A DNA stretch of 64,000 nucleotides, taken from NCBI GenBank assembly GCA_020152595.1, contig JAIGNY010000132.1:219501-283500 (forward strand), written 5' to 3'. Within the stretch, counting starts at the first letter, position 1. Every line of letters starts with the position of its first letter. This document shows, piece by piece, positions 14,201 to 29,200 of the stretch. A program made the translations under genes and the position numbers. Under the pieces are notes generated by a model. It was not told the DNA's origin. It searched no databases and was given only the letters and a program-made list of their open reading frames with translations. Origin of the DNA: Chiridota heheva. Lineage: Eukaryota; Echinodermata; Holothuroidea; Apodida; Chiridotidae.

Positions 14201-17200
14201 AACACACAAGTCATATTATAAGGTTGGGTTACAACATAGAAACTGTACAGTTCTGCCAGGTAACAGTGGTCAAAACACAAGTCATATCATTTGTCTAAGA
14301 CTATATTCATGATAGTGATCATTATTGGGATGTTAATTTTTAAAAGGGTAATGATTAGATCATTGTAATGATAGTGATCATACTACTGATATGATGATGG
14401 TTATGATAAAGATCATACTTATGATCGAGTGAATCGTGATAATGATAAATATGATGTAAATAGATGACAGTCAATGGAAAGAATGACATGACAATTGTGT
14501 TGAGCTATATGAAATGTTTTGAAATTGAGGATAGGGAAAAAAAGATTTGTATTGCTGTAAATGTGGTTTCTTTATATTCTGTGACAATTAATCATATTTT
14601 AAGCAGCTTGATATAAAGGTTGTAGAGGAGATAAAAGCATGGTATAATTTCTTGCATATATAGTGAAGAAAACATGAAATACACAATGTATATATACTAA
14701 TTGGAAACTTAATGAAGTTTTTGTTTCGTCACCAGATTTATGAATAATACTTATTTGATAAAGAGTTACATTGCAGCTTTATGTCAGTGGGCAGACATGT
14801 ATATGTTGTATGATAGAGAAAGTTGATGTCCTGTTCAGTTCAGGAGTTATGGAGTTCTGGAGGTGTTTGTATGAAATGACTGGTGTTGAAAGTCTACTGT
14901 CAGAGTTATGTCACACACTCACTTTCTTAAACAATTGTTTATGTGTTTTAATTGTGCAATTGAAAATAGTTTTAAAATCTATTCAGGTTCAGATTGTATA
15001 TTACAGTTATTTCACTATTGTTTCTAGTTTCCTTGTCTGCTCAATTATTCAAAGGTTGCTAGCAGAGACTTATTCACTAACATTACACACAGATGTTTGC
15101 GGACTGTGATGTTACTTGCAGTCTGATTTCAGTTATTTCTACACAAATTTAATAGTAATTTAAAGTTAAAAGAGTAAGGTTTTGAATACATTTGCCCCTT
15201 GTAATGTAAAATGAACATGGTTGGTTTATAATGTACAAACAGACTTACATTGACATTAAGAAACCATGACAGTTTTATTGACCAGTCGTGGAGCACTGGG
15301 TAGAGACATGGTTGAACCAATGAGCTTATCTTTTTGTTACTTTACGTTTTACGCAAGAAATGGTTATATTTCATATTTATGATATTTTGTACAGGATATG
15401 ACATCGAGGGATTTACTACAACAAAGAGCCACACTCCCATCTGGTGACACGACCTGGAGGTTATCACCCTTAGTAAGAGCAGCTCTTGATGGTAGCATAG
15501 CATTATTAGATGGTCTACACAGGGTCAATTCAAGTACACTGGCAGTACTACACAGGTGAGATGTTCAACTTTTGTTACTTAATATAACCAATTCCATTAT
15601 TATTCTCTTGCCATATAGTATCTTTGCCTTTCGTCCATCCACTCATCCATTGTTTAGGTACTGGAAACAATGGATTTCTGGCCTTGGAAAAGAATTCCAA
15701 CTATTTTTGTGTCTTGCTTTTTCTGAATTTAAAATGATACACTCCTCACATGAATAGCTTTGCTGTCATGGTGCCGATAAACCTTACCAAACCCTTTTTC
15801 TATAAAGATATCAAGTCGAGTATACTTTGAAAAGTCTTTTTTATTTTAATTCAGACTTGTGCACGACCGTGAATTGGACTTGTTCGATGGCACACGGTTG
15901 CTGAGGCATGATCGTTTTGAATATGTGAAGAAAACCTTGGGTCTCACGGAACAAGAACTTGCTGCGAGGTAAGCTTTTTTATTCCTCCATGCAAAGTGAA
16001 AATACCGTCATTCTTTTTGCATTGCATTAGCCACACACCTGTTTCCTTTCATGGGCATAGGAAGTGTCACCTTTCAGGGGCCAAGAGCATCTTATTTATG
16101 TGAAAAGATGTGTTTTCCTGTTTTCTTATTCCTGCTAATTGCTTTTAAGAATCTTTCAATCAATATTTAGAATGTTAATTACCGGGTATAGAAGGTATTG
16201 TAAATCAAAACCTGTTTCACATTTTTGTTTTGATTTGGTATGTACCTTTTATCTCCTATGTCAAAACAAAGTCAGCACAGGTATTGCAAAGTCTTTTTAA
16301 ACAGACCTTCCATGTTGTATTCCATTTTTATTGATCTCCTTCACAGGAAAGTATTCCCAATCCATCCAGCATTTAGGCTCATAGCTCTTGCGGAACCTCC
16401 AATCATTGGCAGTAGCACCCAGCAGTGGTTGACCCCTGAACTCCTGACCCTATTCATGTATCACCATTTGAAACCCCTCTCTCAAGTGGAAGAGTCTGAA
16501 GTTCTCTCGGGATTGGTGCGTTCCATTTTTACTTTTTTATTCAAATTTGATACAAACACTACTTAATTGTAAATCATTTCAAGAAGATAAAGGAAGGATG
16601 TGTCACCAAAGTGAAGCCCTTCTTGTGTTCAACATAAATTTCAGCTTCAATTGTTTTACAGATTAGAAATTAATTACCAAAAACATTATCTAAATAGCTT
16701 CAGATTCTGATTAATGATATTTTCCATATTTTGACGTGTTACAAGGGAGCAGGCATCTAAAAATAAATTGTCTTAGAATCAGTAACCATAAACAGTTTTT
16801 TGTGGTTTCTGAACTTGTTATTACCTCTGACGTGTTTAGTTTAGTTTTGGCTTTTGAGTCTTACTTACACATAGTAATTCATTAGGCAGTCTATGATAGT
16901 AATTCATTAAGCAGTTTATGATAGTAATTTACTAAGCAGTCTATCATAGTAATTGACTTAGCAGTCTATGATAGTAATTCACTAAGCAGTCTATGATAGT
17001 AATTCACTATGCAGTCTATGATAGTAATTGACAAAGCAGCCTATTATAGTAATTAAGTAAGCAGTCTATGATATCAATTGACTGAGCAGTCTATGGTAGT
17101 AATTGACTGAGCAGTCTATGATAATAATTCACTAAGCAGTCTATGATAGTAATTGAATAAGCAGTTCATGATAGTAATGGACTAAGCAGTCTGTGATAGT

Positions 17201-20200
17201 AATTGACTAATCAGTCTATGATAGTAATTGACTAAGCAGTCTATGATAGTAATTGACTAAGCAGTCTATAATAGTAATTGACTGAAGAGTCTATGATAGT
17301 AATTTACTAAGCAGTCTATGATAGTAATTCACTAAGCAGTCCATGATAGTAATTGACTAAGCAGTCTATGATAGTAATTCACTAAGCAGTCTATGATAGT
17401 AATTCACTAAGCAGTCTATGATAGTAATTCACTAAGCAGAGCAATTCACTGAGCAGTCTATGATAGTAATTCACTAAGCAGTCTACGACAGTAATTGATA
17501 AAAATTGATAATAGTAATAATTGATCATTAAGGATAAAAGATCATTAAGGATAAGTGATAATTGATCATTAAGGATAAGTGATAAATGATCATTAAGGAT
17601 AAGTGATCATTAAGGATAAGTGATAATTGTTCATTAATGATAAGTGATATCTTATAATTAATTTAAGAGGAAGATTGAAATTTGGTTTATTTTTGGTTCC
17701 CTGTGATTTTACCGAAAGGTTTCAGCAGCCAGCAATATGGACAGCCTCCTTGCATTGACACACAAACTCAGATCATCCCATGATAACACTGTAAGTGACA
17801 TTTGTACTCTTTATAAATTAATTAATTAGGGAGTCAGGTAGCTAAGTTGGTTGAGCGTACGACTGAGGTGCTGGAACTACTGGATTCAAGCCTCGAACAG
17901 GTCTAACCTGTTTTTTTACCGTTGAATGGTGCTCGCCGTCCTTCAGAGGGGGACGTTAAGCCGTCGGGCCCTATGGTAGGACAGTTACACCCTACCTGGT
18001 TCTCTGAACACTATTCGAGAAGAGAAGCTTGAAAATGCGGTGTTTATTCACTTCCCTGGGCCTGAGCTAATGGATGAATGATGCGCCGTATGGGCAGCTT
18101 TCTCCTGTGCTGAAAGCTCTGATTGTAAAGCGCTCTTGAATATATTTGTATAGAAAGGGCGCTATATAAAATGATTACTACTAATTAGATACTCTGCATT
18201 ATTCATTAGTCAAGTAGCATTGATTGACAGTGCTTAGTATGTTGTGTAATCCAATTTGGTTCCTTTTGAGAAGAAACCTTTACCTCAATAGACCTTTCTG
18301 GTACCAGCAGACCTTTTCTGTCAATGTGCAGCAATTACCATTAATCAATCAATCAATCAATCATATGTTACAGCTCCAATCTTTGTCATCATCTCTGTCA
18401 ACGAGAAATCTTGTGCGCATCGCCAGAAGAATAGCACAGTACAAGGATGAAGGATTGTATGAAGCCATCAACACAGCATGTCTCTCAAGGTATGTATTCA
18501 AAGGTCTACGCTTTTATATGCTTTAAGGCCTGTTGTCGTAAGTGGATGCCCTTTTAACACGAGTATACTGCGTCACAACCGCTAGATCTCCGTCAGGATC
18601 TTAACAATAGACCTTTCATAGCAACCTACACTAATCCGCCGCGTGGAAGACGCTACCGTTATATTCGCTACGTAATGCAAACAGGCACTTCCTGCTTCTC
18701 GTATGTGCGGCGCGTGTGAAAGTCAAGTTAACATGTTCTATTAAGATGAAGAAATAAAGCAGTCACGATCGTACCTTAAATATTAATATCTGTCTGGTGT
18801 TTTTATTCTTACATAAATAGTTCTTAAATAGATGAATAATTATCCCTATCAGAAAATCATATATTTCATGTACTTTCTTTGTCAATTACTGTTAAAAAAC
18901 ACTTTGTTCAATGAGGAATGAAAACAGAAATCATGGTGCCAAATTCGTTGGTGACTTTAAAGCAGCGCCCGGGAAAGTCCGGCCCGGGGGCCGGGTCCGG
19001 CCCGAGGAGTGGTCCAATCCGGCCCGCGAAAGGTTTTGGAGAATGTGATGAAACCACGACTTTCGTTAATTTTTTCAAATTTACCGGAGAAAAAAATAAC
19101 AGTACTGTACAACCTGTAAAGCAGTGCGGAGTTACTTAACAGCCAGTTAATTGTAATTTGTTATGAAGTAAGTTTCAATCCTGTACTGTTGACTCGTCAG
19201 TCAGTTAGCAGCAGTGACTTAAATTCGAAGTAAACAGGTTCTCAAAAATTGTATGCGAAGTGAAGAATTAAAATACATCATTTTCCATTATTTTCAAATA
19301 ATTTTTACCAATGTAAAAATGGCATACAAGAAACGTAAAGTTGACTCCAAAATCGTGCGTTTAATGAGGACTGGACAAGAGACTATTTTTTGTGGAGAAC
19401 AGAGGAAACATTGTCTGCCTTATATGCACAGAAACGATCGCTGTTGCCAAAGTAAGCAATGTCAAACGTCATTACATGTCAAAACACTCTTCCAAGTTTG
19501 ATGAGTTGCAAGGAGAACAAAGAGCTGTGAAAGTCAAAGGACTGAAGGGAAAGCTGTCATCTCAACAAAATGTGTTTACCAAATCAGAAGGAGAATTCAA
19601 AAAAATCCACAAAGGCGAGCTACTTAGTTTCAGAGATAATTGCAAAGAGGATGAAACCATTCAGTAATGCGAATTTGTGAAAGAGTGTGTGAATGCAGTT
19701 TTTGACTCAATGTGCCCAGAGAAAGCTCCGATTCTAAACAGTCTCAGTCTGAGTGCTAGGACAGTCGACGAGGATCGAGGAATTGTCAAAAATCTCTCTG
19801 ACCAGTTGCACTCAGCAGCCTCTCAGTTCAAAGTGTTTTCCTTGGCACTTGCGAGCACGGACATTTCAGATACTGCTCAGTTGGCCATTTTTGTGCGAGG
19901 TGTTGATGATGAGTTCAATATAACTGAGGAACTTCTTGCTCTGTGCCCCATGAAAGACACTTGTACTGGAAAGGCGTTTTTCAGGAGTGTGATTCAGCAA
20001 TGAAGAAAGCGAATCTGAATTATGAAAAACTCGTTGGAATTGCCACAGATGGTGCACCTGCAATGGTCGGGAGCAGAAAGGATTTCAAGGCATGTTAAAG
20101 AAAGAGCTCCAAACCAGAAACATTCCCCAAACGTTGATATGGTGCCACTGTATCATACACCAAGAATCTTTGTGCACGAAGGTCATTGGTTTCCAGGAAA

Positions 20201-23200
20201 TCATGGCTAAAATAATATCCACTGTGAATTTCATCCGTGCTCGGGCACTGAATCATCGCCAATTCAAAGAACTTCTGGAGGAATTGGCTGCGAATTACAA
20301 AAGACGTTCTGTACTTTTCTCAAGTGAGATGGCTGAGTAGAGGGCACTCTGAAACGGGTGTGGGAGCTGAGAGAAGAAATTGCACAGTTCATGGAGTCGA
20401 AAGGAAGGCCTCTACTGGAATTCTCCGACGAACAGTGGCTCTGCGACTTTGCCTTCTTGGTCGACATTACTGAAAAGTTGAATCAGTTGAATGTGTCTAT
20501 GCAGGGAAAGGACAAACTCGTTCACAATCTCTTTGGTGATATCAAGTCGTTTGAAGCCAAGCTGCTTCTTTGGAAAAGTCAATTGAGAACAATGTTTTCG
20601 ATCATTTCCCTTGTCTGAAAAGTCAGAAAGAATTGAAGCCAGAAGGAGGAAGATACTCCACTGAAATCGAAAAACTCACAGCAGAGTTTTTCGGCGTTTT
20701 CAAGAGTTTCGGGCAAACGAAAATGACTTCAAAATCTTCTCAATGCCTTTTTCTGTTGATCCAGTGACAGCTCCCACGAATCTGCAGTTAGAATTGATTG
20801 ATCTGCAGAACAATATGGATTTGAAGGCACAATTCTTGTCAAAACCACTAGTCGAGTTCTACAAAGACTGTGTCTCTAATGAATCTTCTCCGAACCTTCT
20901 TCATCATGCAATGAAAACAGTGACGCTGTTCGGCAGCACTTATCTCTGTGAGCAATTCTTTTCCAAGTTGAAGTATTCAAAATCGAAGAACAGAAACTCT
21001 ATTTCAGATGAACATTTGGAAAACACTCTGAGAATCGCTTCCTCGCGGATGAAACCAGACATATGTGCTATTATGAATCAGAAGAAGCAGTTCCATCCTT
21101 CCCATTGACATGAATTGTACAGTTATACGTGAAATACAGTCTTTTTAGCCCTGCCATGTGGTTGTTTTAGGGATTTTCAATAAATTGTGGTTTTTTTTTC
21201 TTCGCATTTCTGGCCCCGAGCGTTCAAAAAATCTACATTTTGGCCCGCCGAATGAAAAGTTTCCCGGGCACTGCTTTAAAGAAACAAACATATGAAATAT
21301 TAAGAAATTTCTTTTTGAAGTTATTCCCCTAATTGTTTCATTTGACTTTTTGTAACTGTTCACCATAATTGATGAAGAAATTACTACTGTTTTTCCCGTT
21401 GAACTTAACAAAATATCTCTGTAATTTCCAACCATCCATGTGGACATAATTTATTTACAACCTCCTACCTGGTATGCACGAGGCCACACAATTTATCATA
21501 CTTCTAGCCGGTAAGAAGAAAGTTCCACTGTACCATGGCAAATGAAAGTGGAAAACTCATAAGTATATCTCAAATTCCTTTCTTAAGAGTACATAATTTG
21601 GTTTTTTCTTTTAGAATAGTTGTTGGTAGATTATTAATAGATAAAGAAAAAACAGTTCAATGTGCACTTTATTAAGTATAAATATCACGTCCCTAATACA
21701 TTAAGTAGTAAAAAAACAGCAGGGGGGGGGGGGGAGGAGGAAAGGGACGCACCTGATTCCATGTCCCTCGATAAACGCAAACTTAGGGCCGGGTATATGC
21801 ACCATACTAGCTCTTTTATTTAAGAATAGTGACAGTTGAAAAAATATGCTTCTAACAAAACTTGTAAGCCGTTTTGTATTAATTTTGATGTAGGAGTTAA
21901 TGCAGGTTTCCCCAATGTAACGGTCGATTACCGACGTTATCGGAGAGCAAAGGTCAGTTTGATTGCAGCATATTCTGGAACAGTACATTTAAAAAACAAA
22001 ATTACGAACATTAGAGATTACATACATATATTCAAAGAATGTTAGGCTATGACGTTTTCATGTTTGATTTTTTTCTGCATATGAGTTCTAAGGAGGAATT
22101 AGGTCAAGTAACGTGATAGGTTCACCTAAATTTATTGGGCTGAAGCCCGCACACCCCCTTCCCAGCTCTGCCGCCTCTGCTGATTGCAAGTCATCATTGA
22201 TGATAGGACCTAAATAAAATGATTAAAACCTTGATATGAATGCACAATTAAGTTTCGTGTAACTAGCATGACCACTTTAATATGAAATTCAAATTGGTTT
22301 TTCCCGTTTTTCTGTTTGTATTATATTCAACATTCATCATATTCATGTAACGATAATGTAACGATAATCGATCCTCTGGTCTAACCCAATTGTTCGTTCC
22401 CACGTTGAAAACAAAACAACTGTAACTTGATACAACGATAGAAAGCGGGATTAGTAATTTTCTCTTTGATGTTGCTACTGCTGCGAGAAAAATCTGGGTC
22501 ACTGCCAAACTGCGTTTAGAGCAGTGATACGGTCTAATCTGCTGCACCGTATAATTTAGTGCACTTGAAATAGCTCTTTGAATGATTTAGCCATTTTTAT
22601 TTTCACCCGAATCAGCACTGATGGGGCTGTTATGTAGCAATAAATATTCAAGTGTTTGAAGTTTTTATACAAAAACCCCAAATGATTGTTTATTGTTCGT
22701 AACTACACATGTTGAGAAACGCTATAGCGGCCACGTGTGAATTCCGCAACTGGGAAAGACAGATCACAAGGCGTGAGAATATTGCCGAGTTTTGAGCATG
22801 AGGAGGCTGTTACCTCATTAATTTATGTCAACACGTGCTGATTTTGTGATGCGTAATCTGGTCGTAAAAACAATAACAATACCCAGGCAAACATTTAATC
22901 CGTCTGTTAATACAATTATTAGTTTGAAATAATTGTTACTCTTTAAAGTAAATGTTAAAAGACATGGATAAATCTGTAATTTTTATCACAATAGGTGTAA
23001 AACGAGAATTTCTTTAATGTTTTCATCACACATTAGCAGACTCTTAAACGCTGGAATACTTTTAACGATAGGTCAAAGGTCATCGTTGCGTATGAATTTT
23101 CTTGATTTCTATGCATTGCTACCCTGGTTTGATTCATTGATTCTTGTGTGTTTCTAACCTTCAACGCAAATTCTTCTTTGCCAACTATTACTTTAGAATA

Positions 23201-26200
23201 GGTAGATTGGAAAAACAAAACATAGGGCTGAGGGGATTATAAAATCTTTGACATAGAGAGGAGAAGAAAAGACACACTGTAGCACATTTATATGGATTAT
23301 GGAATTAATTGATATTTTCGGGATGGTAAGGTAGGATAAACCTTTTTTTATTTCAGTTTATTCCTAACCTTACATGTATCCCAAAATTTGATTTAACCTT
23401 TTTTCAATATGGGAAAACTATGCGAAACTTCAAGGAAATAAACAAAACAGGAGATTGCTATTTTTTTCTATAATTCATTTTGACGATTGTTATACTGGGT
23501 GGGCATGGTGAGGTAGGATAAACTTAATTTATTTCACTTTCTTCATGCCCTCACCTCCCAAAAACAGATGCAACAATTACGTTTATAATTCTCCAAATAT
23601 AACCTTTTTCATATTGGAAAACTAAATTGAAATTTTCCAGAGAATAAAGAAGGCAATTATTAAAGCAGACAATTAATAAAGAAGACAACTTTTTGGTTCG
23701 CATGCGCATTTATTTATAAACATTTATGCGCGCATTTATGCGAAACATTTATGCGCGATTTAAAGCATTTATGCGAAGCATTTATGCGAAAGCATTTATG
23801 CGAAGCATTTATGCGAAGCATTTATAACATTTATGCGAAGCATTTATCGCAGCTTGTTATCGGCGCATTTATGCGAAGGCGCGGCATTTACGGCGCATTT
23901 ATCGCGAAGCATTTATCGCGGCATTTATCGCGGCGACGGCGCGGCATTTATCGCGGCATTTGGCGCGAAAACATTTATCGCGCGGCGAAGCATTTATCGA
24001 AAACATTTATGCGCGTTAGCATTTATGCGAAAAGCATTTATCGCGGCATTTATGCGAAGCATTTATGCGCGGCATTTATCGGCGAAGCACGGCGCGAAGC
24101 ATTTATCGGCATTTATCGGGCATTTACATTTATGCGAAACATTTATGCGGCATTTATGAAACATTTATCGAAAAGCATTTATGCGAAGCATTTATGCGAA
24201 GCATTTATGCGGCATTTATGCGAAGCATTTATGCGAAAGCATTTATAAAAGCATTTATGCGAAGCTATGTAATGGCGATTACGACCGCTCGGCCGTCCAC
24301 AGATTTGTCCTGAGATTTCCTCAGAAGGTGAAAGTTATTTAAAAATTCCTCAGAATTTCCTTATAAAATGTTAAAGTTTTTCAGAGGTACTTATGCTAGG
24401 ATTAAAGACTAGTTCCCTGAAAAGTCTACAATACATTTGATATTTTTTTAGAAGATAACTGTAAAATGATATAATTTTTCAATATTCTTCAGAGATCCTC
24501 AAGTTTCTCTTGTAGCACTTGAGATTTGAAATCCTTAAGATTCTTCAAAATATTTGGGCACCAACAGTTGTATCAGGCATGATTTTTTAAACTCCACCTT
24601 TATTATTGTGCTCATTTGCATAAAGTTACTACAATATATGACCTGACCAGACTTTTTTATTTAGCATGCTTAGTCAGGGAGTGCGACAAGATGTGATTGC
24701 ATATAAACATAGGGAGGGATGCCATGTGGGACATGGATGGGGGCCATGAGGGACATATGATATAATATTTACCATGTTGTATACACCAAGGGCTATATCA
24801 GGCATAATTATTTGACTCCACCTTTTTTTTTGATTCAACAACTTATTTGCATATAAGTTATTCTATGAACTGACACTTTAATACATAGTATGCTCAAGAA
24901 GGGACTGTGATAGCTAGGATGAGACTTCTTATGGAGCTTATGGGACGTCATGTGAGACATAGGGTGGGATGACATGTGGGATGCCATGTGGGACATGGGG
25001 TGGGATACCATATGGGACATGGGGTGGGATGCCATGTGGAACAGGGTGGAATGCCATGTAGGATATGTGGTGGAATGCCATGCAGGACATAGGGTGGATT
25101 GCCATGGGATGGAGTGTCATGTGGGACATGGGATGTCATGTGGGACATGGCGTCCCACCCCATTTCAAGAAGTCATTTGCATATAAGTTATTATATGAAC
25201 TGACACTTTCATACATAGTATGCTCAATCAGTGACTGTGATAGCTAGGATGAGACTTCTTATGGAGCCTATGGGATGTCATGTGGGACATAAGGTGGGAT
25301 GCCATGTGGGACATGGGGTGAGATGCCATGTGGAACAGGGTAGAATGCCATGTGGGACATGGTGGGATGCTAGAGTAACACAGAGTGTGACATAGGTTGT
25401 GATGCCATGTGTGACATAAGGTAGGATGCCATGTGTGACATAAGGTAGGATGCCATGTGTGACATAGGGTAGGAGGCTGTGTGGGACATAGGGTGGGAGG
25501 CCATGGGAACATGGGATGTGATGCCATGTGGTACATAAAGTAGGATGTCATTGGGACATTGGGAGGGATACCATGTGGAACATATGGTGGGATGCCATGT
25601 GGGACATCAGGTGGGAAGCCACTGATGCAGGACACAGGGAGGGATGCCATGTGGGACATAGGGAGGGATGTCATATGGTACATATGGTTGGATTAATGTG
25701 GGACACACATGTAGGATGGGATCCATGTGGGTCATAGCATGGAATGCCATGTGGGTCATAGCATGGAATGCCATGTGGGACATATGGTGGAATATGCCAT
25801 GTGAGACACTGTGGGTGGGATGCCATGTGGGAGATATGGTGGGATGCCCTGTGGGACATATGATGGAATGCCATGTGGGACATGGGATGTCATGTGGGAC
25901 ATGGGGTGGGATGCCATGTGGGAGATATGGTGGAATGCCATGTGGGACATGGGGTGGGATGCCATGTGAGAGATATGGTGGAATGCCATGTAGGACATGG
26001 GACGGGATGTCGTGTGGGACATGGGGTAGGATGCCATGTGGGACATGGGGTGGGATGCCATGTGGGACATGGGGTGGGATGCCATGTGGGTCATAGGGTG
26101 GGATGCCATGTGGGAGATATGGTGGAGTGCCATGTGGGACATGGGATGGGATGTCATGTGGGACATGGGGTAGGATGCCATGTGGGACATGGGGTGGGAT

Positions 26201-29200
26201 GCCATGTGGGACATGGGGTGGGATGCCATGTGGGACATGGGGTGGGATGCCATGTGGGACATAGGATGCCATGTGGGACTTAAGTGTGAGATGCCATTTT
26301 TATAATTGGCCGGATCATATGATATGGGTGTCAATTTGCATGGGCATGCGAACCATGACGGTATTTACAGTTCTAGTTTCTGTTTCAAATTTATTTTGAA
26401 GATTGTGAACTTGTATCCATGGCGGTCGCGTCCATCAAATGTGAGTATTTTCACAATGTAAAGTCTTATAGTATACCGCGGTGGTTGCGTACATCTAATC
26501 TGTTTATTATCATGTTGGCAATTCCTATACCGCGGCGGCCGCAAAATCTCTGATGCGTGAATTTCCCAGCTCATCACAAATCGTGATACGCGGCGCAGAG
26601 TGTGGATGGTCTATTGTTAAAAGTCACCAGCATAGTAACAGTCTAAAGCTGCGTCGGCTGCAGTAATACGGCGGACGCCGCTATTATGACAACGGGCCTA
26701 AAGATTAATGAGGCGGAGTGTTATTATGCGTATTTACTGCACTGGGCAAATGACTTTGGTCCGAGTAGAATGGCCAGACTTTATGAGGGTCATTCGCGAG
26801 TGCAAATTCATTTGAACCATGCATTAAATACGCATATAAAGATGATGCCAAAAACATTCATCTTTTAATAAAATTTATGTGTGAGATTGTTTAAAATGCA
26901 TAAAAAAGAAACAAAAAGAGGAAAGTTTACATTCAATTTTTTCGCTTTGTCAAGAAATGTATCTGCTGCGGTCGTGCATTATGTAATTTAATGCATAGGT
27001 CATGACAATGCAAATACTAAATCTATTAAAGCCATGATAGTTGGAAAAACTTTAAATTCAAATGCTGTTATATGCTTTAGATTCTATTAAAACCATGATA
27101 GTTGGAAAAAATTAATTAGTTGTTCTGCTCCATAAAGTTTCAAAGAGTCAGACCCGACCTGATAAATAAGCAGGTCGGGTCAGACTTTTCTTTATTTTCT
27201 TCTTTCTAAAAACCACAAGTAGGATCAAATTATGATCAAATTTCCCTCATCAATGGCTCCATTGTATTTGTCCTCCCTTATCAATGGCTCCATTGTATTT
27301 GTCCTCCCTTATCAATGGCTCCATTGTATTTGTCCTCCCTTATCAATGGCTCCATTGTATTTGTCCTCATCAATAGCTCCATTGTATGTGTCCTCCCTTA
27401 TCAATGACTCCATTGTATTTGTCTTCCCTTATCAATGGCTCCATTGTATTTGTTCTCCCTTATCAATGGCTCCATTGTATGTGTCCTACATGGTCCTGAG
27501 TTGTTGTGGAAGTTGGCATTGAATATCATAATAGCAATTAATGAAGTCCTTATTATGTGCTTGAGTGGTTATTATAATTAAGACAAGTTGTCTCATTATT
27601 TGCTATAGTAAGTTTGTGGCTATGATTTGCTGCAACAAATTTTTAAGAATAAGGACAAGTCATGTGTATTGAAATGCCTTTTTTTGCCTTAAAACCTATT
27701 AAAAACCATTATCATTGCAAATATTTTCATTAAAATTAAAAATTGACCATATTACAGCTTTTAGAATTGTCACACACTAATATGCAAACTGTAGTGATAT
27801 GTAAGATAATGCATGAATGAATGCACGACCTGGCTATATTCTTGTGAATAGCATAATTCTTTTAAATGGTGCAGCAAGTTCGGACCAACAATTTTTTTTA
27901 ATGTTTATCATGCCCTAATGAATTTCCAGGAATAAACTTTCCATGATGTTCATAAACTGGAATTTAGGAATGGAATTTAAAGGATTTCATAAAGATAGTG
28001 AGAATTACCCAATCTTTAATTCAACTTCCCTGTCTTACATCACAAATTTAGCAGATAGTGATAATTACTCAAACTTTAATTTGAACTTCCCTGTCTTACA
28101 TCACAAATTTAGCAGATAGTTAGAATTGCCTGAACTTTGATTCAACTTCCCTGTCTTACATCACAAATTTAGCAGATAGTGAGAAATACTCAAGCTTTAT
28201 TTCAACTTTCCTGTCTTACATCACAAATTTGAAGATAGTGAGAATTACTCAAACTTTGATTCAACTTCCCTGTCTTACATCACAAATTTAGCAGATAGTG
28301 AAAATTACTCAAACTTTGATTCAACTTTCCTGTCTTACATCACAAATTTAGCAAATAGTGAGAATTATTCAAACTTTGATTCAACTTCCCTGTCTTACAT
28401 CACAAATTTAGCAGATGGTGAGAATTACTCAAATGTTGATTCAACTTTGAATATAACAAAACACCAAAATAGTACATCTAACCACTCTTGACTTTTTTGT
28501 TTTCTTTCTTGTTAAGATTTCTCCCAAACTTGGCAAGGACAGCCCTGGAGAAGACTCTGAGTGATCTAGACATCTCACCATCTGGCCGATCCATGGATAA
28601 GATGCCGTTGGAAGATGTGGAAAAGTCCATCACATGTCAGTTTTTTTTCTGTTTGTTTGTAATACTGTTTGTCGTCACATGACTTACGCAACGATTGGAG
28701 CAATGACACATAAAGATAGGTACAAAGTCTTACTGGGGGTTGGGTACAATTTCTTGCTGGGGGTAAGGTACAATGTCTTGCTGGGGGTTGGGTACAATGT
28801 CTTAATGGGGGTAGGGTACAAAGTCTTGCTGGGGGTTGGGTACAATGTCTTGCTGGGGGTTGGGTACAATGTCTTGCTGGGGGAAATCAGTGGTGTAACA
28901 GAGGCAGCTGTGACCCTTGGTAAATAAAAAAACATTCAGAATCCTTGGTTTTGCTCTGACTAGGGGGAAATGAACTGTATCCTTGTTTTTGAAATTCCTT
29001 TTGTTTTGGCTGAAAAAATGGATACACATTATAATTATTATTATTAACTCTTTCTTCTTTAGAAAAGATTACTCCATTCCTCTAACCTGATGCGTCATAG
29101 TTTACCTTCTCTTAAATTGCATCATTTCTTGTTTTAGTCATTTTGATCTACTTTAACCTCTTAATATGCAGATTAGTCTAATCAATTTAATTTGTTCCTC

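Larger units (their letters stand above)
24268..26380 (+). repeat. Dispersed satellite-bearing repeat, copy A
   Basis: Shares with 42410-43485 the opening TGTAATGGCGATT.CG.CC, FTCCTGAGATTTCCTCAGAA-like DNA (TCCTGAGATTTCCTCAGAA), TCCTCAAG.TTCTCT and AGTCAGGGAGTG blocks, a 24-bp satellite, and the end GGTATTTAC.GTTCTAGTTT. Here the inner block TTTGCATATAAGTTATT..ATGAACTGACACTT occurs twice (24850 and 25175). Non-coding; type of element unknown. Confidence 0.8.

Noticed and set aside
17830-17905. Possible tRNA gene
   Set aside because: A and B boxes are present, but the stems do not pair properly and the unit continues into a SINE body with a tail and flanking duplication.
25607-26334. Overlapping open frames of 140-220 codons on both strands (His/Met/Ser-rich)
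   Set aside because: A 24-bp satellite with no stops explains them; several frames are open at once.
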